A stretch of DNA of 64,000 bases from Cupriavidus pauculus. Its GTDB lineage: Bacteria; Pseudomonadota; Gammaproteobacteria; Burkholderiales; Burkholderiaceae. A program made the translations under genes and the position numbers. Position 1 is the first letter of the stretch; the number at the start of each line of letters is the position of its first letter. Where the stretch lies: positions 124,001 to 188,000 of the forward strand of contig NZ_VZOW01000003.1 in assembly GCF_008801835.1 (NCBI RefSeq), given 5' to 3'. The notes beneath the pieces are model-generated. The model made no database searches, had not been told where the DNA came from, and was given only the letters and a program-made list of their open reading frames with translations. Shown here one piece after another: positions 42,127 to 52,509 of the stretch.

Positions 42127-43995
42127 TTACTTGACCGCCGGCGTGGTGTCGGTGCCCGGCTTCCAGATCTGGCCGATCGCCACGCTCTGAAGCTTCTTCT
42201 TGCGGCCGTACCAGAGGTTGACCAGGCCGCGATTGAAGAACACCGCCGAGAACATCGAAGTCAGAATGCCCAGGCAATGCACCACGGCAAAGCCGCGCAC
42301 CGGGCCGGAGCCGAACGCCAGCAGAGCCAGGCCGGCGATCAGCGTGGTCACGTTGGAGTCCAGGATCGTGGCCCATGCGCGGTCGAAGCCGACAGCGATG
42401 GCCATCTGCGGCGAGGCGCCCGCCCGCAATTCCTCGCGGATCCGCTCATTGATCAGCACGTTCGCATCGATCGCCATGCCCAGCACCAGCGCGATAGCGG
42501 CAATGCCCGGCAGCGTCAGCGTCGCTTGCAACATCGACAGCACCGCAACCAGCAACAGCAGGTTGATGCCGAGCGCCAGCACCGAGAACACGCCGAACAG
42601 CATGTAGTACAGCACCATGAAGACCGCAATCGCGCCGAAGCCATAGGCCACCGAGTCGAAGCCCTTCTTGATGTTGTCCGCGCCGAGCGACGGGCCGATC
42701 GTGCGTTCCTCGATGATTTCCATCGGTGCGGCAAGCGAACCGGCGCGCAGCAGCAGCGCCAGGTCATTGGCGGCTTCGGTCGAATACGAGCCGGTGATCT
42801 GGAAGCTGGAACCGAGCTCGGACTGGATCGTCGCCACGGTCAGAACTTCGCCCTTGCCCTTTTCGAACAGCACGATGCCCATCGGCTTGCCGATGTTTTC
42901 GCGCGATACGTCGCGCAGCACGCGACCGCCCTGGGCGTCGAGCTTGATGTTCACGGACGGACGCTGGTTCTGGTCGAAGCCGGCCGACGCGCTTTCGATG
43001 CGGTCGCCGGTGAAGATCACCTGCTTGCGCAGAATCACCGGCGCGCCGTTGCCTTGCGTGAACAGTTCGTCGCCAAACGGCACGGGGTCGCCCGGACGCG
43101 GATTGCGCGGCGCGTCGGGATCGGCCAGCCGCGCTTCGAGCGTGGCGGTGCGGCCGATGATGTCCTTGGCCTTGGCGGTGTCCTGCACGCCCGGCAGTTG
43201 CACGACGATACGGTCGGCGCCTTGCTGCTGGATAACCGGCTCGGCCACGCCGAGCTCGTTCACGCGGTTATGCAGGGTGGTGATGTTCTGCTTGACCGCG
43301 GCGTCCTGCACCGCCTTGCGGGCGGCGTCGGTGAACACGCCGACGATATTGTTGCCGTCCGCGGAAAACGCCAGCTCGCGCAGGTTGTCGGCCAGCAAGG
43401 CGCGCGCGCGGTTGGCGTCGTCGGCATTGTTGAAACGCACGGTCAGACGGTCGCCGTCGCGGTCGATGCCGGCATGACGGATGTTCTTGTCACGCAGCAG
43501 CGTGCGGGCGTCGCCGGAAAGGCTGTCGAGTTTTTTATCGACGGCGCCTTTCATGTCCACCTGGAGCAGGAAATGCACGCCGCCGCGCAAGTCGAGACCC
43601 AGATACATCGGCAACGCATGCAGCGCGGTCAGCCAGCGCGGCGAGCCCGAGAGCAGGTTCAGCGCCACCACGTAGGTGGGGTCGCTGGCATCGGGATTGA
43701 GCGAACGCGACAGCACGTCCTTGGCCCGGAGCTGCTCGTCCGTGGTGCGGAAGCGCGCCTTGACCGAACCCGATTGGCCGGCGACGTCGTAGAACATGCC
43801 GTCCGGCTGCAACTGGTTCTGCGCCAGGATCTCCTCCACTTGCTTTTGCATGGAGAGGTCGACCTTGACCGTGGCCTTGGCCGACGAGACCTGGACGGCG
43901 GGTGCCTCGCCGAAGAAATTCGGCAGGGTATAGATGATGCCGATGGCCAGGGCCACCAGGATCACGATGTATTTCCAAAGCGGGTAACGATTCAT
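42127..43995 (-). CDS. secD: Protein translocase subunit SecD
   Basis: Partner of SecF; 622 residues with one N-terminal helix (MNRYPLWKYIVILVALAIG), a large periplasmic region and five C-terminal helices. It shows LGLDLRGGVHFLLQVD, the conserved D1 motif, and ALVLGMAIDANVLINERIREEL. ATG 43995 matches the canonical SecD N-terminus. The frame stays open to 44142, but that extension is not SecD-like. A second upstream frame ends in ATGA across this start. Confidence 0.96.
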   Translation of the reverse strand: MNRYPLWKYIVILVALAIGIIYTLPNFFGEAPAVQVSSAKATVKVDLSMQKQVEEILAQNQLQPDGMFYDVAGQSGSVKARFRTTDEQLRAKDVLSRSLNPDASDPTYVVALNLLSGSPRWLTALHALPMYLGLDLRGGVHFLLQVDMKGAVDKKLDSLSGDARTLLRDKNIRHAGIDRDGDRLTVRFNNADDANRARALLADNLRELAFSADGNNIVGVFTDAARKAVQDAAVKQNITTLHNRVNELGVAEPVIQQQGADRIVVQLPGVQDTAKAKDIIGRTATLEARLADPDAPRNPRPGDPVPFGDELFTQGNGAPVILRKQVIFTGDRIESASAGFDQNQRPSVNIKLDAQGGRVLRDVSRENIGKPMGIVLFEKGKGEVLTVATIQSELGSSFQITGSYSTEAANDLALLLRAGSLAAPMEIIEERTIGPSLGADNIKKGFDSVAYGFGAIAVFMVLYYMLFGVFSVLALGINLLLLVAVLSMLQATLTLPGIAAIALVLGMAIDANVLINERIREELRAGASPQMAIAVGFDRAWATILDSNVTTLIAGLALLAFGSGPVRGFAVVHCLGILTSMFSAVFFNRGLVNLWYGRKKKLQSVAIGQIWKPGTDTTPAVK

Positions 43996-44072
43996 CTTTG
44001 GCCAGTCATTGCGGTTGGCATGGCCGATAGTCGTGCGACAAGCACGCCGGATCGGCCGGACCGGTTGGCAAA

Positions 44073-44132
44073 CAGCCGCCTGGCCGCCCGGAATCGGATC
44101 CCGGAGGATCCGCGGGCTGGTCCAGGCGGCTG
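44073..44132. repeat. Large nested hairpin between yajC and secD
   Basis: Outer arms CAGCCGCCTGG (44073-44083) and CCAGGCGGCTG (44122-44132) match perfectly over 11 bases. Inside are GCCCG/CGGGC (44086-44090 and 44113-44117) and CGGATCC/GGATCCG (44095-44101 and 44106-44112). Together they make about 23 paired bases in 60. No T-run follows, so it is not a simple terminator. Confidence 0.7.
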
Positions 44133-44204
44133 CGCAGGGCATGGTCGCGGGGCATCGGATGCCACATGACGCATGCCGGGGTCAGGCTTGCAGGAAAGAC
44201 CCGG

Positions 44205-44531
44205 TCAGAGCGACTTCAGCGAGCCTTTCGGCAGCACGGTGGTCACGGCGTTCTTCTGCACGGTGATTTCCGTGCCTTCGGCCACTTCCAGCGTCACGTA
44301 GTTCTCATTGACCTTGGTGACACGGCCCAGGATGCCGCCGGCGGTGACGACTTCATCGTTCTTGGCCAGCGCTTCCAGCATAGCTTTCGATTCCTTCTGG
44401 CGCTTCATCTGCGGGCGGATCATGATGAACCACAGCACGGCGAACATCAGGATGATCGGCAGGAAGCTCATAAGGCCACCAGCCGCGCCGCCGGCACCGG
44501 CAGTCTGGGCAAAAGCGTTGGAAATCAGCAC
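44205..44531 (-). CDS. yajC: Sec translocon accessory protein YajC
   Basis: Small single-pass membrane protein of the SecDF-YajC complex, 108 residues. Hydrophobic helix MSFLPIILMFAVLWFIMIRPQ, then the family motif KRQKESKAMLEALAKNDEVVTAGGILGRV. GTG start at 44531 with GGAGAAG Shine-Dalgarno. Order queA-tgt-yajC-secD-secF is the classic arrangement. Confidence 0.95.
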   Translation of the reverse strand: MLISNAFAQTAGAGGAAGGLMSFLPIILMFAVLWFIMIRPQMKRQKESKAMLEALAKNDEVVTAGGILGRVTKVNENYVTLEVAEGTEITVQKNAVTTVLPKGSLKSL

Positions 44532-44747
44532 GTTACTTCTCCGTCACAAAGGTCTATCAGGGAATCGGGCATTCTATCACCCGGTTGTTGTCCCGCCTTG
44601 GCATTCTAGGGCGGATTGCGGGTTTGTTCGGGGTGCGTTTGGCGTACTTTGCGGACGTTGCCGAAACGCGCCGGACAGATGCCTGCGGGGCAGGTATTCG
44701 ACCATCAGGCCGCGAAAAGTTCGCGTGCCTGTCTGGTCTTCAACACA

Positions 44748-45896
<1,149 letters not shown>

Positions 45897-46949
45897 TCAG
45901 TCGCGGCGGGTCAGCAGCATGGCATCGCCATAGCTGAAGAAACGATAGCGCTCGGCCACGGCGTGCCGGTAGGCGGCGCGAATCGCTTCGACGCCCGCCA
46001 GCGCGGACACCAGCATGAGCAGCGTGGACTTGGGCAGATGGAAGTTTGTAATAAGTGCGTCGACCACGCGGAAACGGTAGCCGGGCGTGATGAAGATATC
46101 GGTGTCGCCCTGGCCGGCGCGCAACACGCCGTCCTCGCCGGCGGCCGATTCCAGCGCCCGCAGCGACGTCGTGCCGACCGCAATGACCCGGCCGCCCCGC
46201 GCGCGAGTCTCGCGCACCGCATCGGCCAGTTCGGGCGTGATGGCAAACCACTCCGAATGCATCTTGTGTTCGGCCAGATTCTCGGTGCGAACCGGCTGAA
46301 ATGTGCCGGCACCTACGTGCAGGGTCAGAAAAGCGCGGCGGATGCCGGCCATATCGAGCCGCGCGAACAGCGCGTCGTCAAAGTGCAGGCCGGCCGTCGG
46401 CGCGGCCACCGCGCCGGGGTTGCGCGCGTAGACGGTCTGATAGCGCGTTTCGTCGTAGGCGTCGGGGTCGTGCGTGATGTACGGCGGCAGCGGCAGCCGG
46501 CCATAACGTTCGATCAGGTCGAGCGCCGGTTCCGGAAAGCGCAGCGTGAAGAACTGGTCTACGCGCGGGCCCACCGTGACCGAAAAGGCGTCGTCGGCCA
46601 GATGCAGCGCGCTGCCTTCGGCCGGGGTTTTCGACGCGCGCACCTGCGCCAGCACGGTATGGCTGTCGAGTACGCGCTCGACCAGCACCTCCACGCGGCC
46701 GCCGCTGGGCTTCTGGCCGAAGAAGCGCGCCTTGATCACACGGGTGTCGTTGAACACCAGCAGATCGTTCGGCGTCAGATAGTCGAGGATGTCGCTGAAT
46801 GCGCGGTCGATCAGCCGCACGGCGTCGGCGGTGTCCTCCGGCGCGGTCCGTTCCACCACCAGCAGGCGGCTGGCGCTGCGGTCGGGCAGGGCGGACTGGG
46901 CAATCAGCTCGGGCGGCAGCGGAAAATCGAAATCGGACAGGGTCAGCAT
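45897..46949 (-). CDS. queA: S-adenosylmethionine:tRNA ribosyltransferase-isomerase
   Basis: Adds the cyclopentene-forming ribosyl group from SAM to preQ1-tRNA, making epoxyqueuosine. 350 residues, normal length. Motifs include [14 protein letters not shown] at the N-terminus, [25 protein letters not shown] and [17 protein letters not shown] near the C-terminus. First gene of the minus-strand unit; divergent from recG. Confidence 0.96.
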   Translation of the reverse strand: MLTLSDFDFPLPPELIAQSALPDRSASRLLVVERTAPEDTADAVRLIDRAFSDILDYLTPNDLLVFNDTRVIKARFFGQKPSGGRVEVLVERVLDSHTVLAQVRASKTPAEGSALHLADDAFSVTVGPRVDQFFTLRFPEPALDLIERYGRLPLPPYITHDPDAYDETRYQTVYARNPGAVAAPTAGLHFDDALFARLDMAGIRRAFLTLHVGAGTFQPVRTENLAEHKMHSEWFAITPELADAVRETRARGGRVIAVGTTSLRALESAAGEDGVLRAGQGDTDIFITPGYRFRVVDALITNFHLPKSTLLMLVSALAGVEAIRAAYRHAVAERYRFFSYGDAMLLTRRD

Positions 46950-47108
46950 GGTTCAGCAGCAAGACAAAACAACGCTGGGCGGCATTCCGGCTGGAGTGCC
47001 GCCGCAGTCATCGGCATAGCGTGGGTACAATCGGCGAATCCGACATTGTAAGGCTTGGGCGCCTGGCTTCGCCCATCGGCCTCGTTTACCGTCCATATTC
47101 GCGCTCTG

Positions 47109-49346
47109 ATGCCCGGCACCGCCACCGACCCGAACGACCCATCCGCCGCCGCTCCGGAAAGGCCGACGCGCACCCGTGCCGCCGCGGGTGGCAGCCCGGC
47201 GGGGTCGAAATCGGACAAATCCGATAAACCGGGAAAAGCGGACAACGTGGACAAGCCGGCCAACGCCGGCAAGCCGAACGCGTCTTCGGCGGCCGCCCGG
47301 CTGGCCAAGCTTGGGCTGCGCCGGCCTGTCGACCTGGTGCTGCATCTGCCGCTGCGCTACGAGGACGAAACCACGCTCGAACCGATCCGGGAGGCCGTGC
47401 GCCGTGCCGGAATGGGCCTGGCGGTCCAGGTCGAAGGCGAAGTGGTCTCGAACGAGGTCACATTCCGGCCGCGCCGCCAACTGGTGGTCAAGATCGCCGA
47501 CGAAACCGACGAATTGACGCTGCGTTTCCTCAATTTCTATGGCAGCCAGACCAAGCAGATGGCCGAGGGCGCGCGCCTGCGCGTGCGCGGCGAAATCCGC
47601 GGTGGGTTCTTCGGCGCCGAAATGGTCCATCCGACGGTTCGCACCGTCACCCCGGACGATCCGCTGCCGGACCGTTTGACCCCGGTATATCCGGCAACTG
47701 CGGGGATCTCGCAGGCATATCTACGCAAGGCGATTGGCGGCGCGATGTTGCGCACGGCCCTGCCTGAAACCTTGCCGCAGGCGGTCCTGCGCGGCCCGCT
47801 GGCGCAACTGAAGCTGCCGCCGCTGATCGATTGCCTGCGCTTGCTGCACAACCCGCCGCCGCAGGAAAGCGAGGCCGCGCTGGCCGATCGGTCGCACCCG
47901 GCATGGGTCCGCATCAAATTCGACGAGCTATTGGCGCAGCAGATATCGTTGCGACGTTCGCAGGCCGCGCGGCGCGAAAAGAACGCGCCTTCGATGCCGC
48001 GTCGCGACGATGGACTGCTCAGCCGTTTTCTGACGGCGCTGCCATTCCAGTTGACCGGCGCGCAGCAGCGCGTGGTGGAAGAGATCGCGGCCGACATGGC
48101 GCGTCCGCATCCGATGCACCGTTTGCTGCAGGGCGACGTGGGCAGCGGCAAGACCATCGTCGCCGCGCTGGCCGCCTGCCAGGCGATCGACGCCGGCTAC
48201 CAAGCCGCGCTGATGGCGCCGACCGAAATTCTCGCCGAACAACACTTTCGCAAGCTGTCGGGGTGGCTCGAGCCGCTTGGCGTGCCGGTGGTCTGGCTGG
48301 CCGGCAGCCTGAAGAGCAAGGCCAAGCGGGAAGCCGTGGCGCGCGCCGAATCGGGCGAGGCCAGGCTCGTGATCGGCACGCACGCGCTGATCCAGGACGG
48401 CGTCCGCTTTGCCAACCTGGGCCTTGCGGTAGTCGACGAACAGCACCGTTTTGGCGTGGCGCAGCGGCTGGCGCTGCGCGGCAAGGCGGGCGAGGGCGAC
48501 CGGCACCGGCCCGTCGACGAAAAGGTGCCCCATCAGCTGATGATGTCGGCGACGCCGATCCCGCGCACGCTGGCGATGACCTATTACGCCGATCTCGACG
48601 TATCGGTGATCGACGAACTGCCGCCCGGGCGCACGCCGATCGTCACGCGGCTGGTCAACGATGCGCGCCGCGATGAGGTTATCGAGCGCGTGCATCATGC
48701 TGCGGCCGATGGTCGGCAGGTTTACTGGGTGTGTCCGCTGATCGAGGAAAGCGAGGCGCTGCAGCTTCAGACCGCGGTGGAAACCTATGAGACGCTGGTG
48801 GCTGCGCTGCCCGATCTGCGCGTCGGACTTGTCCATGGTCGCCTGCCGCCGGCCGAAAAGGCCGCGGTGATGGACGATTTCAGCGCCAACCGGCTCCAGG
48901 TGCTGGTGGCGACCACGGTGATCGAAGTGGGCGTCGATGTGCCCAACGCGTCGCTAATGGTGATCGAGCATGCCGAGCGCTTCGGTCTGGCACAGCTGCA
49001 TCAGTTGCGGGGGCGGGTGGGGCGCGGCAGCGCGGAATCGGTTTGCCTGCTGATGTATCAGGCGCCCTTGTCGCCGACTGCGCGCGAACGGCTGGCCACG
49101 ATGCGCGAAACCACCGACGGCTTTGAAATTGCGCGGCGCGATTTGCAGATCCGGGGCCCCGGCGAGTTTCTGGGCGCGCGCCAGTCGGGCGAGGCCATGC
49201 TGCGCTTTGCCGATCTGGAAACCGACGCCTGGCTGGTCGATTACGCCCAGGCCGCCGCCGAAATGATGCTGGAAAGGTTTCCCGAAGCGGTCGAGGCGCA
49301 TCTTTCGCGCTGGCTGGGCGGCCGCGAGCATTTCCTCAAGGCCTGA
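47109..49346 (+). CDS. recG: ATP-dependent DNA helicase RecG
   Basis: Branch-migration helicase that regresses stalled forks. 745 residues, 50-60 longer than usual because of a Pro/Lys/Asp-rich N-terminal stretch (residues 1-65). Then the wedge/OB domain, Walker A in QGDVGSGKTIVAAL, the DEQH-type box VVDEQHRFGVAQR, SATPIPRTLAMTYY, and the RecG C-terminal motif LQLHQLRGRVGRG-like. ATG 47109 is the first plausible start; the frame opens at 47055. Confidence 0.94.
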   Translation: MPGTATDPNDPSAAAPERPTRTRAAAGGSPAGSKSDKSDKPGKADNVDKPANAGKPNASSAAARLAKLGLRRPVDLVLHLPLRYEDETTLEPIREAVRRAGMGLAVQVEGEVVSNEVTFRPRRQLVVKIADETDELTLRFLNFYGSQTKQMAEGARLRVRGEIRGGFFGAEMVHPTVRTVTPDDPLPDRLTPVYPATAGISQAYLRKAIGGAMLRTALPETLPQAVLRGPLAQLKLPPLIDCLRLLHNPPPQESEAALADRSHPAWVRIKFDELLAQQISLRRSQAARREKNAPSMPRRDDGLLSRFLTALPFQLTGAQQRVVEEIAADMARPHPMHRLLQGDVGSGKTIVAALAACQAIDAGYQAALMAPTEILAEQHFRKLSGWLEPLGVPVVWLAGSLKSKAKREAVARAESGEARLVIGTHALIQDGVRFANLGLAVVDEQHRFGVAQRLALRGKAGEGDRHRPVDEKVPHQLMMSATPIPRTLAMTYYADLDVSVIDELPPGRTPIVTRLVNDARRDEVIERVHHAAADGRQVYWVCPLIEESEALQLQTAVETYETLVAALPDLRVGLVHGRLPPAEKAAVMDDFSANRLQVLVATTVIEVGVDVPNASLMVIEHAERFGLAQLHQLRGRVGRGSAESVCLLMYQAPLSPTARERLATMRETTDGFEIARRDLQIRGPGEFLGARQSGEAMLRFADLETDAWLVDYAQAAAEMMLERFPEAVEAHLSRWLGGREHFLKA

Positions 49347-49417
49347 GGGCGCAAGGGCGCTTCGGAGGCATCTGATCTGTCAGAAAAGTGATCGATAGAC
49401 TGCATTGTTCGGCCGAT

Positions 49418-49446
49418 CTGACAGACGCCGGATTCGAAGCTAAAAT
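49418..49446 (+). promoter_or_regulatory. Predicted sigma70 promoter of oxyR
   Basis: CTGACA at 49418-49423, 17-base spacer, TAAAAT at 49441-49446; start near 49453. The -35 is part of a dyad CTGTCAG (49377-49383)/CTGACAG (49418-49424). Confidence 0.65.
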
Positions 49447-49473
49447 CTATCGCCTAACCGAACCTGATTGATC

Positions 49474-50430
49474 ATGACGCTCACCGAACTCAAGTACATC
49501 GTCGCCGTTGCGCGCGAGCGGCATTTCGGCCGGGCGGCCGAAGCATGCTTCGTCTCGCAGCCGACGCTGTCGGTCGCCATCAAGAAGTTGGAAGACGAGC
49601 TGACCGTGCAGATTTTCGAGCGCGGCACGTCGGAGGTTTCGGTGACGGCGATCGGCGAGCAGATCGTGGCGCAGGCCCAGCGCGTGCTGGAGCAGACCAT
49701 GGCCATCCGCGAAATTGCCAAGCAGGGCAAGGATCCCCTGGCGGGGCCGCTGCGCGTGGGCGTGATCTATACGATCGGACCGTACCTGCTGCCTGCACTG
49801 GTCAAGCGAATGATCGAGACCGTGCCGCAGATGCCGCTGATGCTGCAGGAAAACTACACGAACAAGCTGATCGAACTGCTCAAGCAGGGCGAGATCGATT
49901 GCGCCATCATGGCCGAGCCGTTTGCCGATTCGGGCCTGATGGTGCGTCCGCTTTACGACGAGCCATTCGTGGTGGCCGTGCCGCGCGGCCATCGGCTGGC
50001 GCAGCAGTCAAAGGTCGATCCGGACGAACTGAAGCAGCAGACCATGCTGCTGCTTGGCAGCGGCCACTGTTTCCGCGATCACGTGCTGAACGTGTGTCCG
50101 GAATTGTCGCGTTTCTCGCAGGCTGCAGACGGCATCCAGAAGACCTTCGAAGGCTCGTCGCTGGAAACCATTCGCCACATGGTCGCCAGCGGCGTCGGTA
50201 TCACGGTGCTGCCGCGCACCTCGGTGCCCGATCTCAAGCCGCGCAACGATATGCTGGCGTATGTGCCGTTTGCCGATCCGGTGCCTGATCGTCGCGTGGT
50301 GCTGGCGTGGCGCAAGAGCTTTACGCGGCTGCCCGCGATGGACGCGCTGGCCAATGCGGTCGCGGCATGCGAGCTGCCCGGCATCCGCAAGATCAGCGAT
50401 ACGCCGGCCGCGGAGGCCGTGGCGGCCTGA
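49474..50430 (+). CDS. oxyR: Hydrogen peroxide-responsive regulator OxyR
   Basis: LysR-family activator switched by disulfide formation. 318 residues: helix-turn-helix HFGRAAEACFVSQPTLSVAIKKLE near residues 17-40, effector domain, and the peroxide-sensing pair Cys199 (GSGHCF) and Cys208 (NVCPE), the same numbering as in E. coli OxyR. ATG 49474; a TTG two codons earlier is less likely. Neighbours fit: recG upstream, dps downstream. Confidence 0.96.
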   Translation: MTLTELKYIVAVARERHFGRAAEACFVSQPTLSVAIKKLEDELTVQIFERGTSEVSVTAIGEQIVAQAQRVLEQTMAIREIAKQGKDPLAGPLRVGVIYTIGPYLLPALVKRMIETVPQMPLMLQENYTNKLIELLKQGEIDCAIMAEPFADSGLMVRPLYDEPFVVAVPRGHRLAQQSKVDPDELKQQTMLLLGSGHCFRDHVLNVCPELSRFSQAADGIQKTFEGSSLETIRHMVASGVGITVLPRTSVPDLKPRNDMLAYVPFADPVPDRRVVLAWRKSFTRLPAMDALANAVAACELPGIRKISDTPAAEAVAA

Positions 50431-50459
50431 TTGGCAGCGTTGGGTATCGGTTCAAGCGG

Positions 50460-50485
50460 AACGGCAGGCATGTCCTGCCGTTTTT
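50460..50485 (+). terminator. Rho-independent terminator of oxyR
   Basis: ACGGCAGG (50461-50468) and CCTGCCGT (50474-50481) followed by T residues. Confidence 0.85.
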
Positions 50486-50529
50486 GTTGGTCGCTCGGGT
50501 CTTCGTAAATATAGTTTTTTGCTATCGAA

Positions 50530-50558
50530 TTGAATTCAATAATTAAATTGAATTATAG
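50530..50558 (+). promoter_or_regulatory. Predicted promoter upstream of the small membrane protein and dps
   Basis: TTGAAT (50530-50535), 17-base spacer, TTATAG (50553-50558), in an AT-rich island of about 60 bases. The motif GATCGATAGACT at 50565-50576 is shared with the oxyR upstream region. Confidence 0.6.
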
Positions 50559-50641
50559 AAAGCCGATCGATAGACTTTCTCCATCGGATCCGGTGCCTCG
50601 CGGAGCGCGCGTGGATCACGCAACAAACGTGGAGAAACATC

Positions 50642-50845
50642 ATGGCAATGCTCGACCTTTTCGTCAGCGAATTCCAGCAGCTTCGCGCCGCAGCGGCGGA
50701 CGCCGGCCATCGCACCGCGCCCGACGACGTCGCCCGGCTGCGCCGCAAGGTGGTCCGCAAGGAGATTGGCATGGCCGTGGTGGCGCTTGGCGCGATGGTC
50801 ATGTTCGTCGATGCGGCGCGGGGGCTGTCCTTCCTTGCGGCATAG
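50642..50845 (+). CDS. Small putative membrane protein upstream of dps
   Basis: 67 residues, not recognised. N-terminal two thirds are helical and charged (LFVSEFQQLRAAAADAGHR, RLRRKVVRKEIG), and a single hydrophobic stretch (VVALGAMVMFVDAARGLSF) ends the protein. A good Shine-Dalgarno (GGAGAAA) precedes the ATG and the only nearby promoter lies upstream of it, so it is probably expressed with dps, which starts 85 bases later. Confidence 0.6.
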   Translation: MAMLDLFVSEFQQLRAAAADAGHRTAPDDVARLRRKVVRKEIGMAVVALGAMVMFVDAARGLSFLAA

Positions 50846-50930
50846 TCATAGTGCGATAATGCGCACTGCTCGCCCGCGTGGTCCGCGGGCGCCGAACCTC
50901 GTGGCTTGACCAGAATGGAGCTGAACGACC

Positions 50931-51416
50931 ATGGCAAAGAAAAATGAGATGAGCGTGAACATCGGTATTTCGGACAAGGACCGCAAAAAGATTGCGGAAG
51001 GCCTGTGCAAGCTGCTGGCCGACACGTACACCCTCTATCTCAAGACCCATAACTTCCACTGGAACGTCACGGGTCCGATGTTCAATACCTTGCACCTGAT
51101 GTTCGAGACGCAGTACAACGAACTGGCCCTGGCAGTGGACGCCATCGCCGAGCGCATTCGTGCGCTGGGCTATCCGGCGCCGGGCACGTACAAGGAATAC
51201 GCCAAGCTGTCGTCGATCGCCGAGGAAGAGGGCGTGCCCGAAGCCACGGACATGATCCGCAAGCTCGTGGAAGGCCAGGAAGCCGTGGTGCGCACCGCGC
51301 GCTCGCTGTTCCCCGTGATCGACGCCGCAGGCGACGAGCCGTCGGCCGACCTGCTGACCCAGCGCATGCAGACGCACGAAAAGACCGCGTGGATGCTGCG
51401 CTCGATGCTGGCCTGA
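50931..51416 (+). CDS. dps: Dps-family DNA-protecting ferritin-like protein
   Basis: Dodecameric mini-ferritin that oxidises and stores iron using H2O2 and shields DNA. 161 residues. The inter-subunit ferroxidase site is seen as [14 protein letters not shown] near residues 38-51 (His) and [22 protein letters not shown] (Asp/Glu ligands). Downstream of oxyR, which is the usual inducer of dps. Confidence 0.95.
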   Translation: MAKKNEMSVNIGISDKDRKKIAEGLCKLLADTYTLYLKTHNFHWNVTGPMFNTLHLMFETQYNELALAVDAIAERIRALGYPAPGTYKEYAKLSSIAEEEGVPEATDMIRKLVEGQEAVVRTARSLFPVIDAAGDEPSADLLTQRMQTHEKTAWMLRSMLA

Positions 51417-51451
51417 TTCGCGCCATGCCGGCCACCGGTTGAACCGGCACG

Positions 51452-51487
51452 ACGCGCCGCTGCTCATCACGCAGCGGCGCGTTTTTA
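51452..51487 (+). terminator. Rho-independent terminator of dps
   Basis: ACGCGCCGCTG (51452-51462) and CAGCGGCGCGT (51472-51482), perfect 11-bp stem, then T residues. Confidence 0.9.
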
Positions 51488-51527
51488 CTTTGCATCGCCT
51501 GGAATTGCCTAGAAGTCTGCTCGCGCC

Positions 51528-52412
51528 ATGTCCCATCCTTCCGCCGCCCCCCAACATCCAGGTCGCCTCGCGCTGTACGCGCGGCTGGTTCGCATCGACA
51601 AGCCGATCGGCACGCTGCTGCTGCTGTGGCCCACGCTGTGGGCGCTGTGGATGGCCGCCGAAGGCCCGCCGTCGTGGCAGATCTTCTGGATCTTCTTCGT
51701 CGGCACCTTCCTGATGCGCTCGGCAGGCTGCGCCATCAACGACTGGGCCGACCGGGATTTCGACAAGCACGTCAAACGCACGCGCGAGCGGCCGCTGACC
51801 GCCGGCCTGATCGCAAGCTGGGAAGCGCTGGCGCTGGCCGCCGTGCTGGCGCTGATCGCGTTTGCGTTGATCCTGCCGCTCAACGGGCTGACCAAATGGC
51901 TGGCCGTGGCCGCCGCCGTGCTGGCGGGCACCTATCCGTTTTTCAAGCGATTCTTTGCCATTCCCCAGGCGTATCTGGGCATTGCCTTCGGGTTTGGGAT
52001 TCCGATGGCGTTCGCCGCCATCCAGGACCAAGTGCCGTTCGTGGCGTGGCTGATGCTGCTGGCGAACGTGTTCTGGGCGGTGGCCTACGACACCGCCTAC
52101 GCGATGGTCGACCGCGACGACGACCTGCTGATCGGCATGAAGACGTCAGCAATCACGTTCGGGCGCTTCGATGTGGCGGCGATCATGATCTGCTACACCG
52201 CGTTTCTGGGCCTGATGGCGTGGGCTGGCGTGCTGCTGGGGCTCGGCTGGCCGTACTTTGCCGGCCTGGCCGCGGCCGCAGTGCTGGCCGGCTATCACTA
52301 CACGCTGATCCGCGGGCGCGACCGGATGAAATGCTTCGCGGCGTTCCGGCATAACAACTGGCTTGGCGCCTGCGTCTTTGTTGGGACGCTTGCAGCCTAC
52401 GCGCTGCAATAA
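51528..52412 (+). CDS. ubiA: 4-hydroxybenzoate octaprenyltransferase
   Basis: Membrane prenyltransferase that attaches the polyprenyl tail to 4-hydroxybenzoate in ubiquinone synthesis. 294 residues, about nine helices. First aspartate motif in [22 protein letters not shown] near residues 70-90, second in [12 protein letters not shown] near residue 195. Convergent with proC and ending in a shared terminator. Confidence 0.95.
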   Translation: MSHPSAAPQHPGRLALYARLVRIDKPIGTLLLLWPTLWALWMAAEGPPSWQIFWIFFVGTFLMRSAGCAINDWADRDFDKHVKRTRERPLTAGLIASWEALALAAVLALIAFALILPLNGLTKWLAVAAAVLAGTYPFFKRFFAIPQAYLGIAFGFGIPMAFAAIQDQVPFVAWLMLLANVFWAVAYDTAYAMVDRDDDLLIGMKTSAITFGRFDVAAIMICYTAFLGLMAWAGVLLGLGWPYFAGLAAAAVLAGYHYTLIRGRDRMKCFAAFRHNNWLGACVFVGTLAAYALQ

Positions 52413-52450
52413 AAAACCGGGGCCGGCGGATGCGCGGCCCCGATTTCTTT
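52411..52450. terminator. Bidirectional terminator between ubiA and proC
   Basis: CGGGGCC (52418-52424) and GGCCCCG (52436-52442) with an A-run on the left and a T-rich tail on the right. Confidence 0.75.
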
Positions 52451-52509
52451 CTATGGGCTTGTGAGCCCAGCGGATTGTGAGCCCCCGATGGCTGCGCGGC
52501 TCTTGCCGC

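Noticed and set aside
43996..44142. In-frame 49-residue extension of SecD
   Set aside because: The extension is not membrane-like, lacks a ribosome-binding site, and SecD proteins begin at the MNRYPLWKYI-type start.
41578..44169. 863-codon plus-strand frame over secF/secD
   Set aside because: Shadow of secD and secF; extreme His/Arg/Gln content.
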